Shown: positions 21,541-32,200 of the stretch, one piece after another
Layout of the letters: each line of letters starts with the position of its first letter
Position numbering within the stretch: the stretch's first letter is position 1
Source of the DNA: Epithemia pelagica
Lineage: Eukaryota > Bacillariophyta > Bacillariophyceae > Surirellales > Surirellaceae
Assembly: GCA_946965045.2 (NCBI GenBank)
Contig: OX337229.1
Span: 1,302,001-1,366,000 of the forward strand
Direction of reading: 5' to 3'
DNA length: 64,000 bases
Program-made: the position numbers and the translations under genes
Notes under the pieces: model-generated
What the model was told of the DNA's origin: nothing
Databases searched by the model: none
Seen by the model: the letters and a program-made list of their open reading frames with translations, nothing else

Positions 21541-22455
21541 TTAGACGACTTCACCCTCAACTCGTTCATTCATTTCCAATTCTGACTTTGTGGATTCGTT
21601 CAGTCCAACCGGCATGTCCTCACTTCCGATCGGACGACCAGATCGCTCATCCGTCCCATCGCCTTGGGACATTGCCCACCACTGCAACGAGAATATTGGT
21701 AGATTGTCCTTGCGGCGTGCAACATAGAGATGATAGGATCCGAGAAGAACCGAGCCAATTCCGCATAACAGGGAAACAAGAGGATCAATCCACCAAAAAT
21801 CTGAGTTCTCTCTGATAATCATAGTGTTGACGAATAAAGTTCCAGCAAGTATTGTCCCAATCAACGAACACAGGCCATCCTTGTAGAGAGAGGCCGAGTC
21901 AAGGCAATTAGCATAATGGAATTTGAATCCTGCCAGAGTTCCAAAAATGAGGACAGAGAAGAAGGAGACAGCCAGGATTTCATCCAACTGATCTGGGTTT
22001 TCCTGTCCTCTCGTATAGTCATCAATAGCAGTCCCAATTACGACTACACCGAGGAAGATCAAAATGAAGGAAATAGCGATCGAGGCTCGTTTTTCTCTTC
22101 GATTCAACTTTTCCTCCAAGACAGGATCAACTTTCGATGGAGCGAAGAATCGCCACAAGACAACCGCACTGGACAAGAAATCAACGCAATTTTCAAGTCC
22201 AAAAACCAAAGCAAGAGACGATCCAGTCGACTGAGAGAGAAAAACAGATACATTGATGAGAGAATAATACCTTGAACATCATAGTATTAGATGTACTAAC
22301 ACAGAAATAAACTGATTCATCTCATGGTCGTAGACTTTTCCTCTTACCCAATACATTAGAATACCGGCAAGAGCGGCCAGAACTGTTATTATTAGACTTG
22401 TCCATGACAAGCGATAAGCATCCTTGGTGTTGGGCGCGCTCCAACAACGAGGCAT
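21541..22455 (-). CDS. TMEM163/cation-diffusion-facilitator-like membrane protein (two exons)
   Basis: Exon 1 (22455-22348) encodes 36 residues including a first membrane segment (LIITVLAALAGILMYW). A 118-bp GT-AG intron joins it in frame to exon 2 (22230-21541), for about 265 aa. Exon 2 opens STGSSLALVFGLENCVDFLSSAVVLWRF, of the type seen in TM2 of TMEM163 and CDF zinc transporters. Further segments are ASIAISFILIFLGVVVIGTAI, ILAVSFFSVLIFGTLAGF, LCSLIGTILAGTLFVNT and IDPLVSLLCGIGSVLLG. The family is linked to Zn2+ or other divalent cation transport. The C-terminal 60 residues are polar. The family call rests on TM pattern and motif style, so function is moderate confidence. Confidence 0.7.
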
Positions 22456-22987
22456 GGCTATGGCGTCGGGGTCAGTGAGAGAAAAAGTAAGATTGAGGGA
22501 TATTTCTCGCGTTCCTGCAGACCTGTGTAGCTGCAGAAGGGAATTGCCGTTACAATGAAAGCCTCAGCACCAACTCCAGTTACAATTGCCAAGGCTTCTT
22601 GTCTTATGTTTGAGACGAGGAAGGATGGTGATGATGATGCCAATCTTGACAAAAAAGTTTGAAAAAGTGGGGGCACGTCAGTCTTTGTCCTCAATCATTA
22701 AGGGGCATCAGAAATCAAAATGAGATGAGGATGCCTACCTCTACCTTATTTATAACTACCTCATCCCATTCCCAATGCCTCGATCTCCTCGATGTTCTCC
22801 TAGGAGTAGGCTTTAGGTAGCCCACGAGATGCTCCAAGACGCCGATCAACTGGTAATCCTACATATTTATTTTCTCGCTTGTCGGTGGAACTTACCGCCC
22901 GCCATTGATATCTATCAATGAGCGTGAAGGTGGCAATATCTCCAGATTCCATCGCAAATTCCAAGCTCCAAGGATAAGATTGTCCAA

Positions 22988-23875
22988 TCATGACGTTGTA
23001 TCTCGTTCCAGAGCTGGTTTCAGCGATGCATGGAAGTTTGTCGTATGCTTCCTTACCGAGGTGTGTCCGTGGTGCCCATCTCGTCGATGATGATGATGGC
23101 CGTGACCTGTGTGACTACTCAAAGATTCTTCAATGAACCTTTCCATCTCTGTATTTCGTATTGCTTGAGCAAGTGCAGCGGGACTTTTGGGCAGGCCATG
23201 ATGTTGTGTGTTGGTCCTTTTGTGTTCTTCAGATTTAGCGGTGAACTCAGCACTTCCCGAAGTATCGCGTGAGACATTTTCGGCAGTGGAAAAGTCCAGT
23301 TCCATTTCTACATGAGCTTTTTCATCTTTGCGACTCTGGTAGCCTTCGTCGATAAAATCTGAGAGCCACGAATCATTGAGACCACTCCCACGCCTTTCTT
23401 CTTCGTTAGAATTTGGTCCAAGACCCAACACGCTAACAGGAGGAATATTAGGTCAGCGAAAGGGGAGCGTATCGATGACAGTAAAAGAAAAATGAGAGAG
23501 AATATCTTACCTCTCAACTTTTGATAACTCAATATTTGTTCGTTTGCTTTCTGGCATCCCTCCTTCTCCTTTGTGATTGCCCTCCTCACCAAGAACTTCT
23601 TGAAGCCAGGCGTCAAATTTGAGTTCTTGCTCGTCTTTCGATGCCCGTCCAATACGGTCTCCATCCTGGGATTCAAGCTCAGGTCCCAGAAGATCATCCA
23701 CATCCTCTTCTTCAAGTGATTCTAGAGTAGTCTTCAAGATGCTTCCTCGCTGAGACGACCTTAGCCCTGAGGATTTTGGTCGCGACAGGATGAGAGATTT
23801 TGCCCTCGTCGCTTTTCGACGAGGTGGCTCTTTGACTACGTCAACTTGAGCCCTAGCTAGATGTAGACACTTTGG
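22988..23875 (-). CDS. Unknown acidic/His-rich protein, 5' end unresolved
   Basis: Two exons are visible. The upstream one ends at 23511 (NIELSKVE|S) and a 78-bp GT-AG intron leads to 23432-22988. The upstream frame is open to about 23875 but has no ATG, so a further 5' exon is needed. The visible protein is acidic (LESLEEEDVDDLLGPELE) and ends with a His-rich run (HTGHGHHHHRRDGHHGH) that could bind metal. Just past the stop, another frame holds FAMESGDIATFTLIDRYQWR followed by a good GTAAGT donor, so the true 3' end may be spliced differently. I recognise no domain. Confidence 0.45.
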
Positions 23876-24630
23876 CTATCACACTATGCCTCAATCGTCC
23901 ATTTCCTCGCAGGCGAAGGAATCCACGCTTCCCTTGATCTTGTCTGCCGGTGTCCATTTTTTTCCTTCATTGTTTCCATCGGGTTGATTTACCGTGGCAA
24001 GATTTTATTGCGGTCATGGGCATATCTTTCGTCCATATCCGTATCGGCTCAGCATATTTTTGGATCTTGCAGTATGCTGTAGGATATGGATATGGGTTAT
24101 GGGCCTTTGCGTTGAAGCCTTGTCACTTGTCAAAAGTCGAACCCTTTGTCGTCAATCGCGTGAAAGGCATCTTGGTATTCCCCAGCGGCGATTTAATGAG
24201 AGCGCGATTTCATAAATCTGTCCCATACAACCCTCTTGATGATACAATACTCCTTTTCCTTCCATAATTCCTGACCGATGGGGATTCAAAAAATGACATG
24301 TTCACGATTCTTCGCGTAGTCTGTTCCCGTAGTCGCGCGCGGATGGTGCACGACTGGATGTTGGGAGTATCATCCCATCTTCTCGTCTACGTCTCCCTAC
24401 TCCCTACGTGCTTTTTGTACTAGAAATCACCACAGGCAGTCGCCCTGCAACAACAACCCCAGTAACAACGGCGTCTCGCTTGTTGTTCGGCGTCTCGTGA
24501 ACACAAAAGAGCTCAACCGTCCGCAGAAAATAGAGGGTCTTTGTGTCTTGGTTGATTCTGTCGCCAAGCACAATAGAAATAGAATAGAGATAGAAAGAAA
24601 GTATATGCCTCTCTACTTCTTCCCTCGGAT
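23876..24630. other. Intergenic spacer
   Basis: About 750 bp. It holds a 105-codon open frame at 23950-24267 that I do not support, and probably the missing 5' exon of the gene at 22988-23875 plus the promoter of the gene at 24631. Confidence 0.4.
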
Positions 24631-25916
24631 ATGGACGGAAAGCCGAAGCATCATGAGAGACGATCTAAATCGACGAAGCCTGACCAACGTAAGGCCCCCC
24701 GATTCCGAGCCATGAAAATGGAAGTTGGGGAGCCGAAGTTGGCTGTGCACGATTTGGAAATCAAGGGAGGTCTTTCTGATGCAGGGGCAAAAAGCAAAGG
24801 CCCGAAAGAAACTTTCCGCTTTGATCGCAAACCTTCTAAACATCGTGGTTGGGATAAACCTCAGCTGACAGTCTTGGGTCTTTACTATCCCTTGGGACCG
24901 TGCAAGACTCCTCTGATCCTAAACGATCTAAATGAGGTTCTTTCTAAGCTTGAGAAAGCCTTTCGGATGCAATCCTTGCACACAACCTTTGTGGATTCCC
25001 CAATTTCTGCGGTCTGTAAATCATTGGATCAGGTGGAACTTGAAGTAGTACTTTTCGAGGCACGCGATGAGCCGGAAAAGATGATTATTGACATTAATCG
25101 TCTCGATGGAGATTCCTATTCTTTCCACTCATATGCTCAACACATTCTTTGTTCTGTTTTGGGCATTGAATCAGAATCCCCACCAGGAACATCGCCTTCC
25201 TGGAACATCAACTTGTTGAGTCAGGCGGACAGCATAGGCCCGGGTGTTGAAAACGTTGGAGATGCCTTGGAAATCTCGTTCAATCTAATGAAGACAGATC
25301 GATACGATTCTAAGAAACTTGGCTTAGAGGCTCTTGTGCACATGACCAACCCGACCAAGAGCGGATGGTCAGCAGCCAAAGCCGTAGCAGGTTCGCTGAT
25401 TCGACCAGATGGTGCCGTCGCAGAACAACTCACCCAAATTGTGCTCAAGCTTGCATGCAAAAGCGTTGTGGTGGAAAGTTCTGGTACGTGCCTAGAGAAT
25501 CTGGCAGAAATGGACTCCTCGGAACAGACAAACTGACCGTATTGCTGCTCCATTTTATGAAAGACCCGTCTCTCCGCGGCTTTTCAGACGCGGACTTTGC
25601 CTACCTCAGCTTGGTAATCATTGCCCAAATTCTTGAAGTTGCTGCCGGGGCCCAGACTATGGACGTGAAGACATTTCTTGATGTTTGTCCGGCTGATCTT
25701 GTGGGAAGCGTCATTGAAAAAGTTAGGGATGTCCAAAGTGACCCGCATAGAGCCTACTATGCTGTTCAATGCCTGGCTTCCCTTTGTCGCTGCGTTCCCT
25801 CCACAAAGATGAGAATTAATGGGTCCGATGTGGAGGAGGCACGGCTTGTTGGGGATTCCTGTCATTTAGCCCTTGCAACTGCCACACAAAAGCTTCTTGG
25901 TACTCTTCAGGCCTGA
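24631..25916 (+). CDS. Helical-repeat (HEAT/armadillo-like) protein, unknown (two exons)
   Basis: Frame 1 runs from the ATG at 24631 to a stop at 25536. The homogeneous continuation lies in another frame up to 25916. The best reconciliation is a 44-bp intron at 25484-25527 (GTACGT donor, GGAACAG acceptor). It gives ...KSVVVESS|DKLTVLLLHFMKD... and about 413 aa. The first 75 residues are basic and disordered. The rest is helix-rich, with repeats like KKLGLEALVHMTN, AEQLTQIVLKLACK, FAYLSLVIIAQILEVAAGA and AYYAVQCLASLCRCVPS, consistent with a HEAT/ARM fold. I do not recognise a named family. A one-base sequencing error is the alternative to the unusually short intron. Confidence 0.6.
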
Positions 25917-26059
25917 CTAGTCCGTGTGCGAAAGATTGGGTCATTGTCGATGCGTAGACGGGAAGTCCATGAGATCGTTCCATCAAGTAGCCTAGTAGAA
26001 TTGATTTACATGATGATTACTCTGCTTTCGAAGATACCTACTTCAACTCGATGTGTTTG

Positions 26060-26197
26060 GACTGTGGAGCGCCCAACGATGAACATGTCTTCGACGATCA
26101 TTGAGCATCTTGTTGTGACCTACTTAAACACTGTGGAGCGCCCAAAGATGAACATGTTTTCGACGATCATTGAGCATCTTCTTGTGATTTTCACTGG
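26060..26197. repeat. Imperfect 69-bp tandem duplication
   Basis: Two adjacent copies start at about 26061 and 26130. Both contain CTGTGGAGCGCCCAA, GATGAACATGT, TTCGACGATCATTGAGCATCTT and then TTGTGA. They differ at a handful of bases. The period of 69 is a multiple of three and both copies stay open in one frame, but I see no gene around them. Confidence 0.85.
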
Positions 26198-26687
26198 TAT
26201 CACGCTGCAATGGTGAAGTTCCCTCCGACAACTTCAAGCATTTTATGTTGTTGCGTGTGACTTTTCTCGTCTTCAGCAATCGGAACGTCATGAACTGCCC
26301 AACTACCCCTTCTTGTTGGCCAAGTGACGTTCCAATTGCTCGAATGACAAGCTTCATAACTTCCACTTGATTGCATTGATCTAGTTTTCTGATCCAATAA
26401 TCCAACGGTACTGCAAGGCCTACAAGTTCGATTTCGACGACGGAAAACAACGAACGGGTGATGGTATTCAACCAGTTCGGAAGCAGTTGATTAGAAGAAT
26501 TCTGTACCTAGTTTTTCGCCATCCAAGTTTCTCGGGATGCAGCGGCGCCATGTCGCTCGTCAATGCCTCTTTACGTTCCCCTGAATGGTTGGTAGATCGC
26601 ATTTTGGGAGGACTTCTCTCTATTTTGACGAAGGAACCGCCATCGTCATCGTGCTCCCTTGGTTTTGCGCGTCTCCTCTCTTCGGAT

Positions 26688-26737
26688 GCACGTTTGGATC
26701 TCAGCGCACGTTTGGATCTCAGCGCACGTTTGGATCT
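26688..26737. repeat. 18-bp tandem repeat, three copies
   Basis: The unit GCACGTTTGGATCTCAGC starts at 26688, 26706 and 26724, the last copy diverging at its end. It lies in the leader region upstream of EIF1AD. Confidence 0.9.
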
Positions 26738-26815
26738 TTAAATTTTAAAAATCAGTTTTTCGGTTATGGGTTATGAGACTTCCGATCATCCGCAGCAGAC
26801 CCATCACCAATCACC

Positions 26816-27466
26816 ATGGCAGGTTTGGGGCGCCGAACCCATTACCGCAAGCACGTGACCGATTCGGTATTGCATGATTTTCCAGAGCCTCTTCAGGATG
26901 AATCCATTGCCGTTGTCGTGCAGACCAGAGGGAGTAATCAGTTCGACGTCCAATTGCCACATTCCACCGAGAGTCAACTTGCCATTCTCCCCACCAAATT
27001 TCGAAAACTAGTGTGGCTTAAACGGAACGATTATGTTATTGTCCAAACAGCGTCCACGGTCAATGATAATCGTGAAAACACTGATGAAGGTGACACGTCC
27101 AACGACGGTGAATCAAAAGAGATTGGAGTTGGCACCGCTGTGACATCCGAGACAACGCAAGATACGGGCTCGATTCGGTGTGTGGTGAAACACATTTTGT
27201 ACAGTGACCAGATCAAGCATTTACGATCCAAAGGTTTATGGCCTGTCGACGATCCGATCTTTGATCATGCTCAAGGCGGTGATGAGCATCAGCAATCAGC
27301 GCGGGACAGTATTGAAGCAAGCGATGGAATTGTCTACGACCAAAATTACGGTATCGATGACGAAGGAGCCGAGGATGCTGATCTTTTTATTAACACCAAT
27401 CGAGTTTCCAGGATTACGCTTGAAGACGACCCATCATCTTCTGACGAAAGTGGCAACGATGACTGA
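26816..27466 (+). CDS. EIF1AD: EIF1AD-like S1/eIF1A-fold RNA-binding protein
   Basis: A 216-aa protein in one exon, with a good start context (ATCACCATGG). It has the eIF1A-like OB fold: a basic start (RRTHYRKHVTDSVLHDF), IAVVVQTRGSNQFDVQLP, LPTKFRKLVWLKRNDYVIVQ and then RCVVKHILYSDQIKHLRSKGLWP. An acidic linker and the C-terminal DLFINTNR motif follow, which I recognise from EIF1AD (DLFVNTNR), and the tail is acidic. EIF1AD is a nuclear relative of eIF1A. It differs from eIF1A itself by the KGLWP block and the DLFxNTNR tail. An acidic insertion of about 30 residues sits inside the OB region. Confidence 0.9.
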   Translation: MAGLGRRTHYRKHVTDSVLHDFPEPLQDESIAVVVQTRGSNQFDVQLPHSTESQLAILPTKFRKLVWLKRNDYVIVQTASTVNDNRENTDEGDTSNDGESKEIGVGTAVTSETTQDTGSIRCVVKHILYSDQIKHLRSKGLWPVDDPIFDHAQGGDEHQQSARDSIEASDGIVYDQNYGIDDEGAEDADLFINTNRVSRITLEDDPSSSDESGNDD

Positions 27467-27738
27467 TCTGTTTTTTTGTTAGATCTTTTCGTCGCTTCGA
27501 GAATCGCGACGACAGCGTTTGTCGTGGGTTTTTGAAAAAAATTGTTCAAGATGCATACTTCTTGGCACAGAATTTCTTCGACTGGTTCATCTTACCAGAT
27601 CGGATCGATCGACCTCTTACTCATTCAAAGTCGTGATCCTTCGTACAAAACCGGCCAATTCAGCTTTATAATTCAATGTCCTCGGGTGCATTTTGTTCCA
27701 TGATAATTTCAGAGACGATTTCGCGTCCGTGCGTCCAA

Positions 27739-28185
27739 TCAACCTGAGACTAAACTTCTCGATAGTTCATTCATTATGAATTCGGATGACCCGACGTGCT
27801 CTTCAATTTGTCTCAGTTTTGCTTGTCGATGCTTGAGAACCTCGTTCAGATAGACCAAACGCTTATCGATAAATGCAATTCCTTCTGAGACTGTAAACTC
27901 CACATGAAATCCCATGCCCACGTGGACGAATATAGTTGAAGTGAAATCAAGTTGGGCTTCACAAAAGACTTTGCCATGGCCCAAGTCCACTCTCTTTTCT
28001 TTTCGGCTCATTCCTGCAGCGGAGTCGTTGTTGAGTTTAAGGGTTTCCAAAAGCTCACGGTATTCAGTCATCTCTTGGTGTACTTTGTTCTTGGCTTTCT
28101 TAGCTTCCACAAGTTGTGGACGTAACACATTATCAATGAAGCCTCGATACTCAACCAACTTGGCTTTCGTCGCTGCATGATCCAT
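27739..28185 (-). CDS. UXT: UXT-like prefoldin-alpha protein
   Basis: A 148-aa protein from the ATG at 28185. Prefoldin-alpha layout: an N-terminal helix (KLVEYRGFIDNVLRPQL), a beta-hairpin core (GKVFCEAQLDFTSTIFVHVGMGFHVEF), and a C-terminal helix (AIAFIDKRLVYLNEVLKHRQAKLRQI; observed as EGIAFIDKR). The core closely parallels UXT/ART-27 ([21 protein letters not shown], quoted from family knowledge). UXT is part of the R2TP/prefoldin-like (URI) complex. The length matches the family. An open frame continues upstream into the pentanucleotide repeat, but the ATG at 28185 fits the family start. Confidence 0.85.
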   Translation of the reverse strand: MDHAATKAKLVEYRGFIDNVLRPQLVEAKKAKNKVHQEMTEYRELLETLKLNNDSAAGMSRKEKRVDLGHGKVFCEAQLDFTSTIFVHVGMGFHVEFTVSEGIAFIDKRLVYLNEVLKHRQAKLRQIEEHVGSSEFIMNELSRSLVSG

Positions 28186-28186
28186 C

Positions 28187-28231
28187 CTTTTCTTTTCTTT
28201 TCTTTTCTTTTCTTTTCTTTTCTTTTCTTTC
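28187..28231. repeat. Pentanucleotide microsatellite (TTTTC)n
   Basis: About nine perfect copies of TTTTC (GAAAA on the gene strand) directly precede the UXT start codon, so they lie in its 5' leader. Confidence 0.95.
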
Positions 28232-28504
28232 TCCAATAACAACAACAACCCTAAGAACAGCAACAGAGTTCTCTCCTCTATCTTTCGTTTGGTCTTTTGT
28301 GTAAATGTATTTTGCAAAAAATGCAAGCCCCAAAGTTGCCAAAGGGCCCGTACCTTACCATGTACCATAACAAATAACAACCCCCTTTTCGGCCTCGTGT
28401 TGGCGGGCGCGCATTAAGCGACTCAAAAGCGGTCCCTCTGTCCGACGAACAACAACGGCACATAACGGCATGAGATGTGTGGCAATCTCAGAAAAAAAGT
28501 CTGA

Positions 28505-29202
28505 GGGCTGGTCTTATCGGCGTGAAATTTCACACATTTCACACTTTTGGCCTACGTGTCCTGACGTTGCACAGGCCGAGTGTGAAATTTTTGTGAAATT
28601 CACACGAGGCAATTTGAGGCCCCCCATTGCAGTTTCACAAAAATTTCACACTTCGTCTATGGTTACTAGGAGTAGGTGGTTACTAGGTGGTTACTAGGTG
28701 TAATTTCCCCCCAGTACATGAAGACGTTCTTAGCCCCTCCGCAACAATCAAAGAATTATTGCCACCATGACGCCGTTGTCCACCGCACCTCAGGAGGATG
28801 GCCCTGCTAAGAAGAAGCCCAAGCGCGTAGAGAAGCCATTACCTGAGTATTTACAGGGACTAGACTAGTTGTGCAGCCGGGCTATGGCCATTACATACAT
28901 AGGAAGATTCTTTGTTGGTTGGCGTGCCTGCTGCAGGAACCTCCATTTCATCTGCATGAGACCAAACGCCATCTCAATTCTGAATTGCCTCTGCCTCTAG
29001 GTACTTGGAATAGATCATGCTTATTTGTTTGGTTGTTGGAAGCACATGAATGACCCTTGGGGGAAGACTACGGCTGTGTGAAATCGATTTCACACTCGTA
29101 GCCATCGATTGGACCCAAGTTTTTCACACCCTAAAAACTGTGACATTTGGAAGCTGGTTTTGGGTGAAATGTGTGAAATTTCACGCACGATAAGACCAGC
29201 CC
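28505..29202. mobile_element. PIF/Harbinger-type DNA transposon remnant with terminal inverted repeats
   Basis: A 698-bp element. The left end starts GGGCTGGTCTTATCG and the right end is its reverse complement. The inverted match extends about 40 bp with two or three differences. Both flanks carry TGA (28502-28504 and 29203-29205), a 3-bp duplication of the TNA type used by PIF/Harbinger. Inside are further GTGAAATTTCACA-type palindromes and a transposase remnant on the minus strand. Most of the transposase is gone, so it is not autonomous. Confidence 0.85.
28865..28978 (-). pseudogene. Harbinger (DDE_Tnp_4) transposase C-terminal remnant
   Basis: On the minus strand, 37 residues read IEMAFGLMQMKWRFLQQ, then a short linker, then LPMYVMAIARLHN and a stop. 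This is the C-terminal signature of HARBI1-like DDE transposases: a catalytic Glu in IEMAFG, W-R-x-L, then ARLHN. The remaining transposase, including the first two catalytic Asp, is absent from the element. Confidence 0.8.
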
Positions 29203-29272
29203 TGAGAGATGATGTGTTGCTCTTATGAACAGGAGATCAATGTTGACAAGCTCGTAGTTATATAAATGGATC

Positions 29273-32200
29273 ATGGTGAAACCACCGCGTACCATGCAAC
29301 CCGAAAGGGTGACGGATTGGGAGAAAACTGGACGCGAGTCGACAAAATCGTTTGGGCAAGACTCTTTCCACAACTACATGGCAAGGAAAATTGCTTTGCA
29401 GCGACAACAGTTTGGCTTGCAATTACCACCACCTCCAGATGATAAGGATCATTCAAAGATTGATTCTCCTTCACGAAGCAGCCTGAAATCACCCAAGTCG
29501 CTCATGAAGAGCAGGCAAAAATATTCCGCTTCAAAGTCTTATGAAATGTCAGGGAGCAACGACAATACGCAACAGACAACCTCTTCTCTGCGCGTCAGGT
29601 TTGCACCGGGATCCAAGATTGATGCTCCTGCAGACTCTTCAAGCAGCCTTTTGCGTTCTTCTTTGCGCAGAAAGTCGAAAAGATCGTCATTGAACGCCGG
29701 AATGAATTGTATGCTTCGTCGCCTCAAACGACGTCATGGGTCCATTGGTTCATGTGATTCGGAAGCAGAGGCTTTGACGGGAAACAGCGACAGTGAATCG
29801 TCGTTACAAAACCGGCCTTACCTCGAGGCAAGACGCCATCGGTCGTCCATCGTCGACGAGGCCGGGGAAGAGACAATCGCACAGACACGTTCGACTTCTT
29901 TGTCGAACACAGTGAATCCTGCCAAAAGCCACTACATTCAAACGCCGTCGCCTGATAGAAAGCCAATTGATCGACATCGCCCCGACCTCATATTTTCAGA
30001 AGTTGTTGTATTGGTGAATGGGGACACAAATCCAGACGCAGACACTCTACAACGCTTGCTCCATCAAACCGGCGGTGACGTTGAGCGCTACGAAACCACA
30101 CGAGTTACCCACATAGTCGCAGAGCATTTGAGTTTCGCAAAGGCAAAAATGTACAAGAACCAACGAGACCCTCGACCTGTCGTTTATCCCTCCTGGATTG
30201 TGGACAGTATCGCCGCCAAGAAACTCTTGCCTTCAGCACAGTACCTCTTGAAAGAGTTCGTACCAGAGGAATCGAGATTACAACCCTCCGTGAAGGATTT
30301 CTTTAAGCCGTCAGGGAAGAGCACGATCCATACACATCAGATTACGAATGTGGAGCCCATTCGTTCCCCTCATCTAAATGCAATGCCTGGTCAAGAAAAC
30401 CATCACGAACAAAATGACGACGAACGCTTGGAAGAAACTCCTCCTCTAGAAATGGAAATCGATTCATTCTCTGAGAACAACGAAGAGCGACTGGACACCA
30501 GAGGTATAAGCAAGAATGATATCAACCACACGCCTCATGATGCTTCTGTACTTGGTAGTCACAGTCAACGTGTTGAATCTACTTTTTTGATGAAAGAGGC
30601 ATTATCCGTACAAGAGCCCCGTGATATTCAACGATCCCCAATAGCTGATAACGAAGCACATCCACGGAACCAAGAAAGTGATGGAACTCAGCACGAAGAG
30701 TTGTCGGTGTTGGAAGGCAAGGATGACTCCCCACTGCCTTGTACGGAGAAAAACTTGGCCCCAACGGATGTTAAGATAGTTGAAACAGAAGCTGATTCTG
30801 ATGCACAGGAGAACGTGGAAGTCGTGGCGCCTCGTGTTTCACTTCATCGTAGTTCAGGGGGCACTGATGATAAGTACATCAATGGCCGCATTCGAACGGT
30901 CGGGACCGATCCTGACTTCCTCAAATCGTTTTTCCGGAACTCCCGTCTCAGTTATATTGGGAGTTTTAAGCAACGACAAATAAACAGAACAGAGAACCTT
31001 TCAAAACTCAACGGTGGTGATCGATTTGTTTTCCACATCGATATGGACTGTTTCTTCGCCGCGGTCGTTTTGCGAAAGTTCCCGCAGTATCGCAAGCATC
31101 CTGTTGTCATTTCCCACCATGGACAAACAAGCACAGCGGAATCCGAATCAAACGAGTCATATAAAAACTCCACCAGTGAATGTGCAACGTGCAACTACGA
31201 AGCACGGAAGTTTGGGATCAAGAAGGGTATGTATCTGAAACGTGCAAAGGAACTCTGTCCATCTCTTGTTGTCCTGTCATATGACTTCGAAGGGTATCAA
31301 GAAGTTTCTTCTACTGTTGGTGACATCGCACATGGTGTTTCATCAAAGTTTGGAGGACTGGTTGAAGAAGTGTCATGTGATGAATCATATATGGAGCTTC
31401 GGTTAGAAAATAGCGTGTTGGCTGCCGAGATTGCCGAGCAGATTCGTACAGAAATACACAAACAAACCGACTGTACGGCAACGATTGGAGTTGCCAAGAA
31501 CAAGTTCATAGCCAAGCTCGCTACTGATCACGTAAAACCGAACCGATCTTTTGTTGTAGAGGACTTTCAAGCGCTACTGCGACCACTTAAGTTGCGGGAT
31601 CTACATGGGATTGGATATCGATCGGAACCAAAACTTGCCAAAAATGGCCTCCTGACGGTGCAGGATGTATGGGATCGCGGAGCATCAGGTCTTCATGAAC
31701 TTAAGAACATCTTGGGTCCACGACTGGGTGAAAGAATATGGATGTTCTGTCGAGGAGAAGACGATCGAGCTGTTGTGTGTGCTGAACGAAAAACAATAGG
31801 GGCTGAAGTAAGTTTTTCCTGTCATCATGATGCCTTGAAATATGGAGTATCTTACAAGAAATATTCCTCAGTGCAATTACGGTGTTCGTTTCGACGGACC
31901 TTATGGGGTTAACTATATGATACGAGGTTTGGCGCAAGAGGTCGAGGCCCGCATGAAAGGGGTGGGGGTGAAAGGTTTAAAGGTCACTTTGAAAGTCAAA
32001 AAACGAAAACCGAATGCCCCTCCCCCTCCAAAGTTTTTGGGTCATGGCAGCTGCTTCAACTTGTCTAAGAGTCTTGACGCACCACAGTTCACCAGAGATG
32101 CATTAGTACTTTCAACAGTTGCTACAAAGTTGTTCGAGTCCTTGGATGTTCCAAAAGACGACGTCCGAGGGATGGGAATGGTCGTGAGCAATCTCCGTAC

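Larger units (their letters stand above)
25917..26815. other. Gene-poor spacer with two tandem-repeat patches
   Basis: Almost 900 bp without a supported gene. It contains the 69-bp tandem duplication near 26060 and the 18-bp triplicate near 26688, described separately. It ends in an AT-rich patch (TTTAAATTTTAAA) 70 bp before EIF1AD. Confidence 0.5.

Noticed and set aside
23950-24267. 105-codon plus-strand frame
   Set aside because: No domain, no start context, odd composition; likely chance.
26688-26737. CRISPR-like array
   Set aside because: The 18-bp units are directly adjacent without spacers, and the sequence is eukaryotic.
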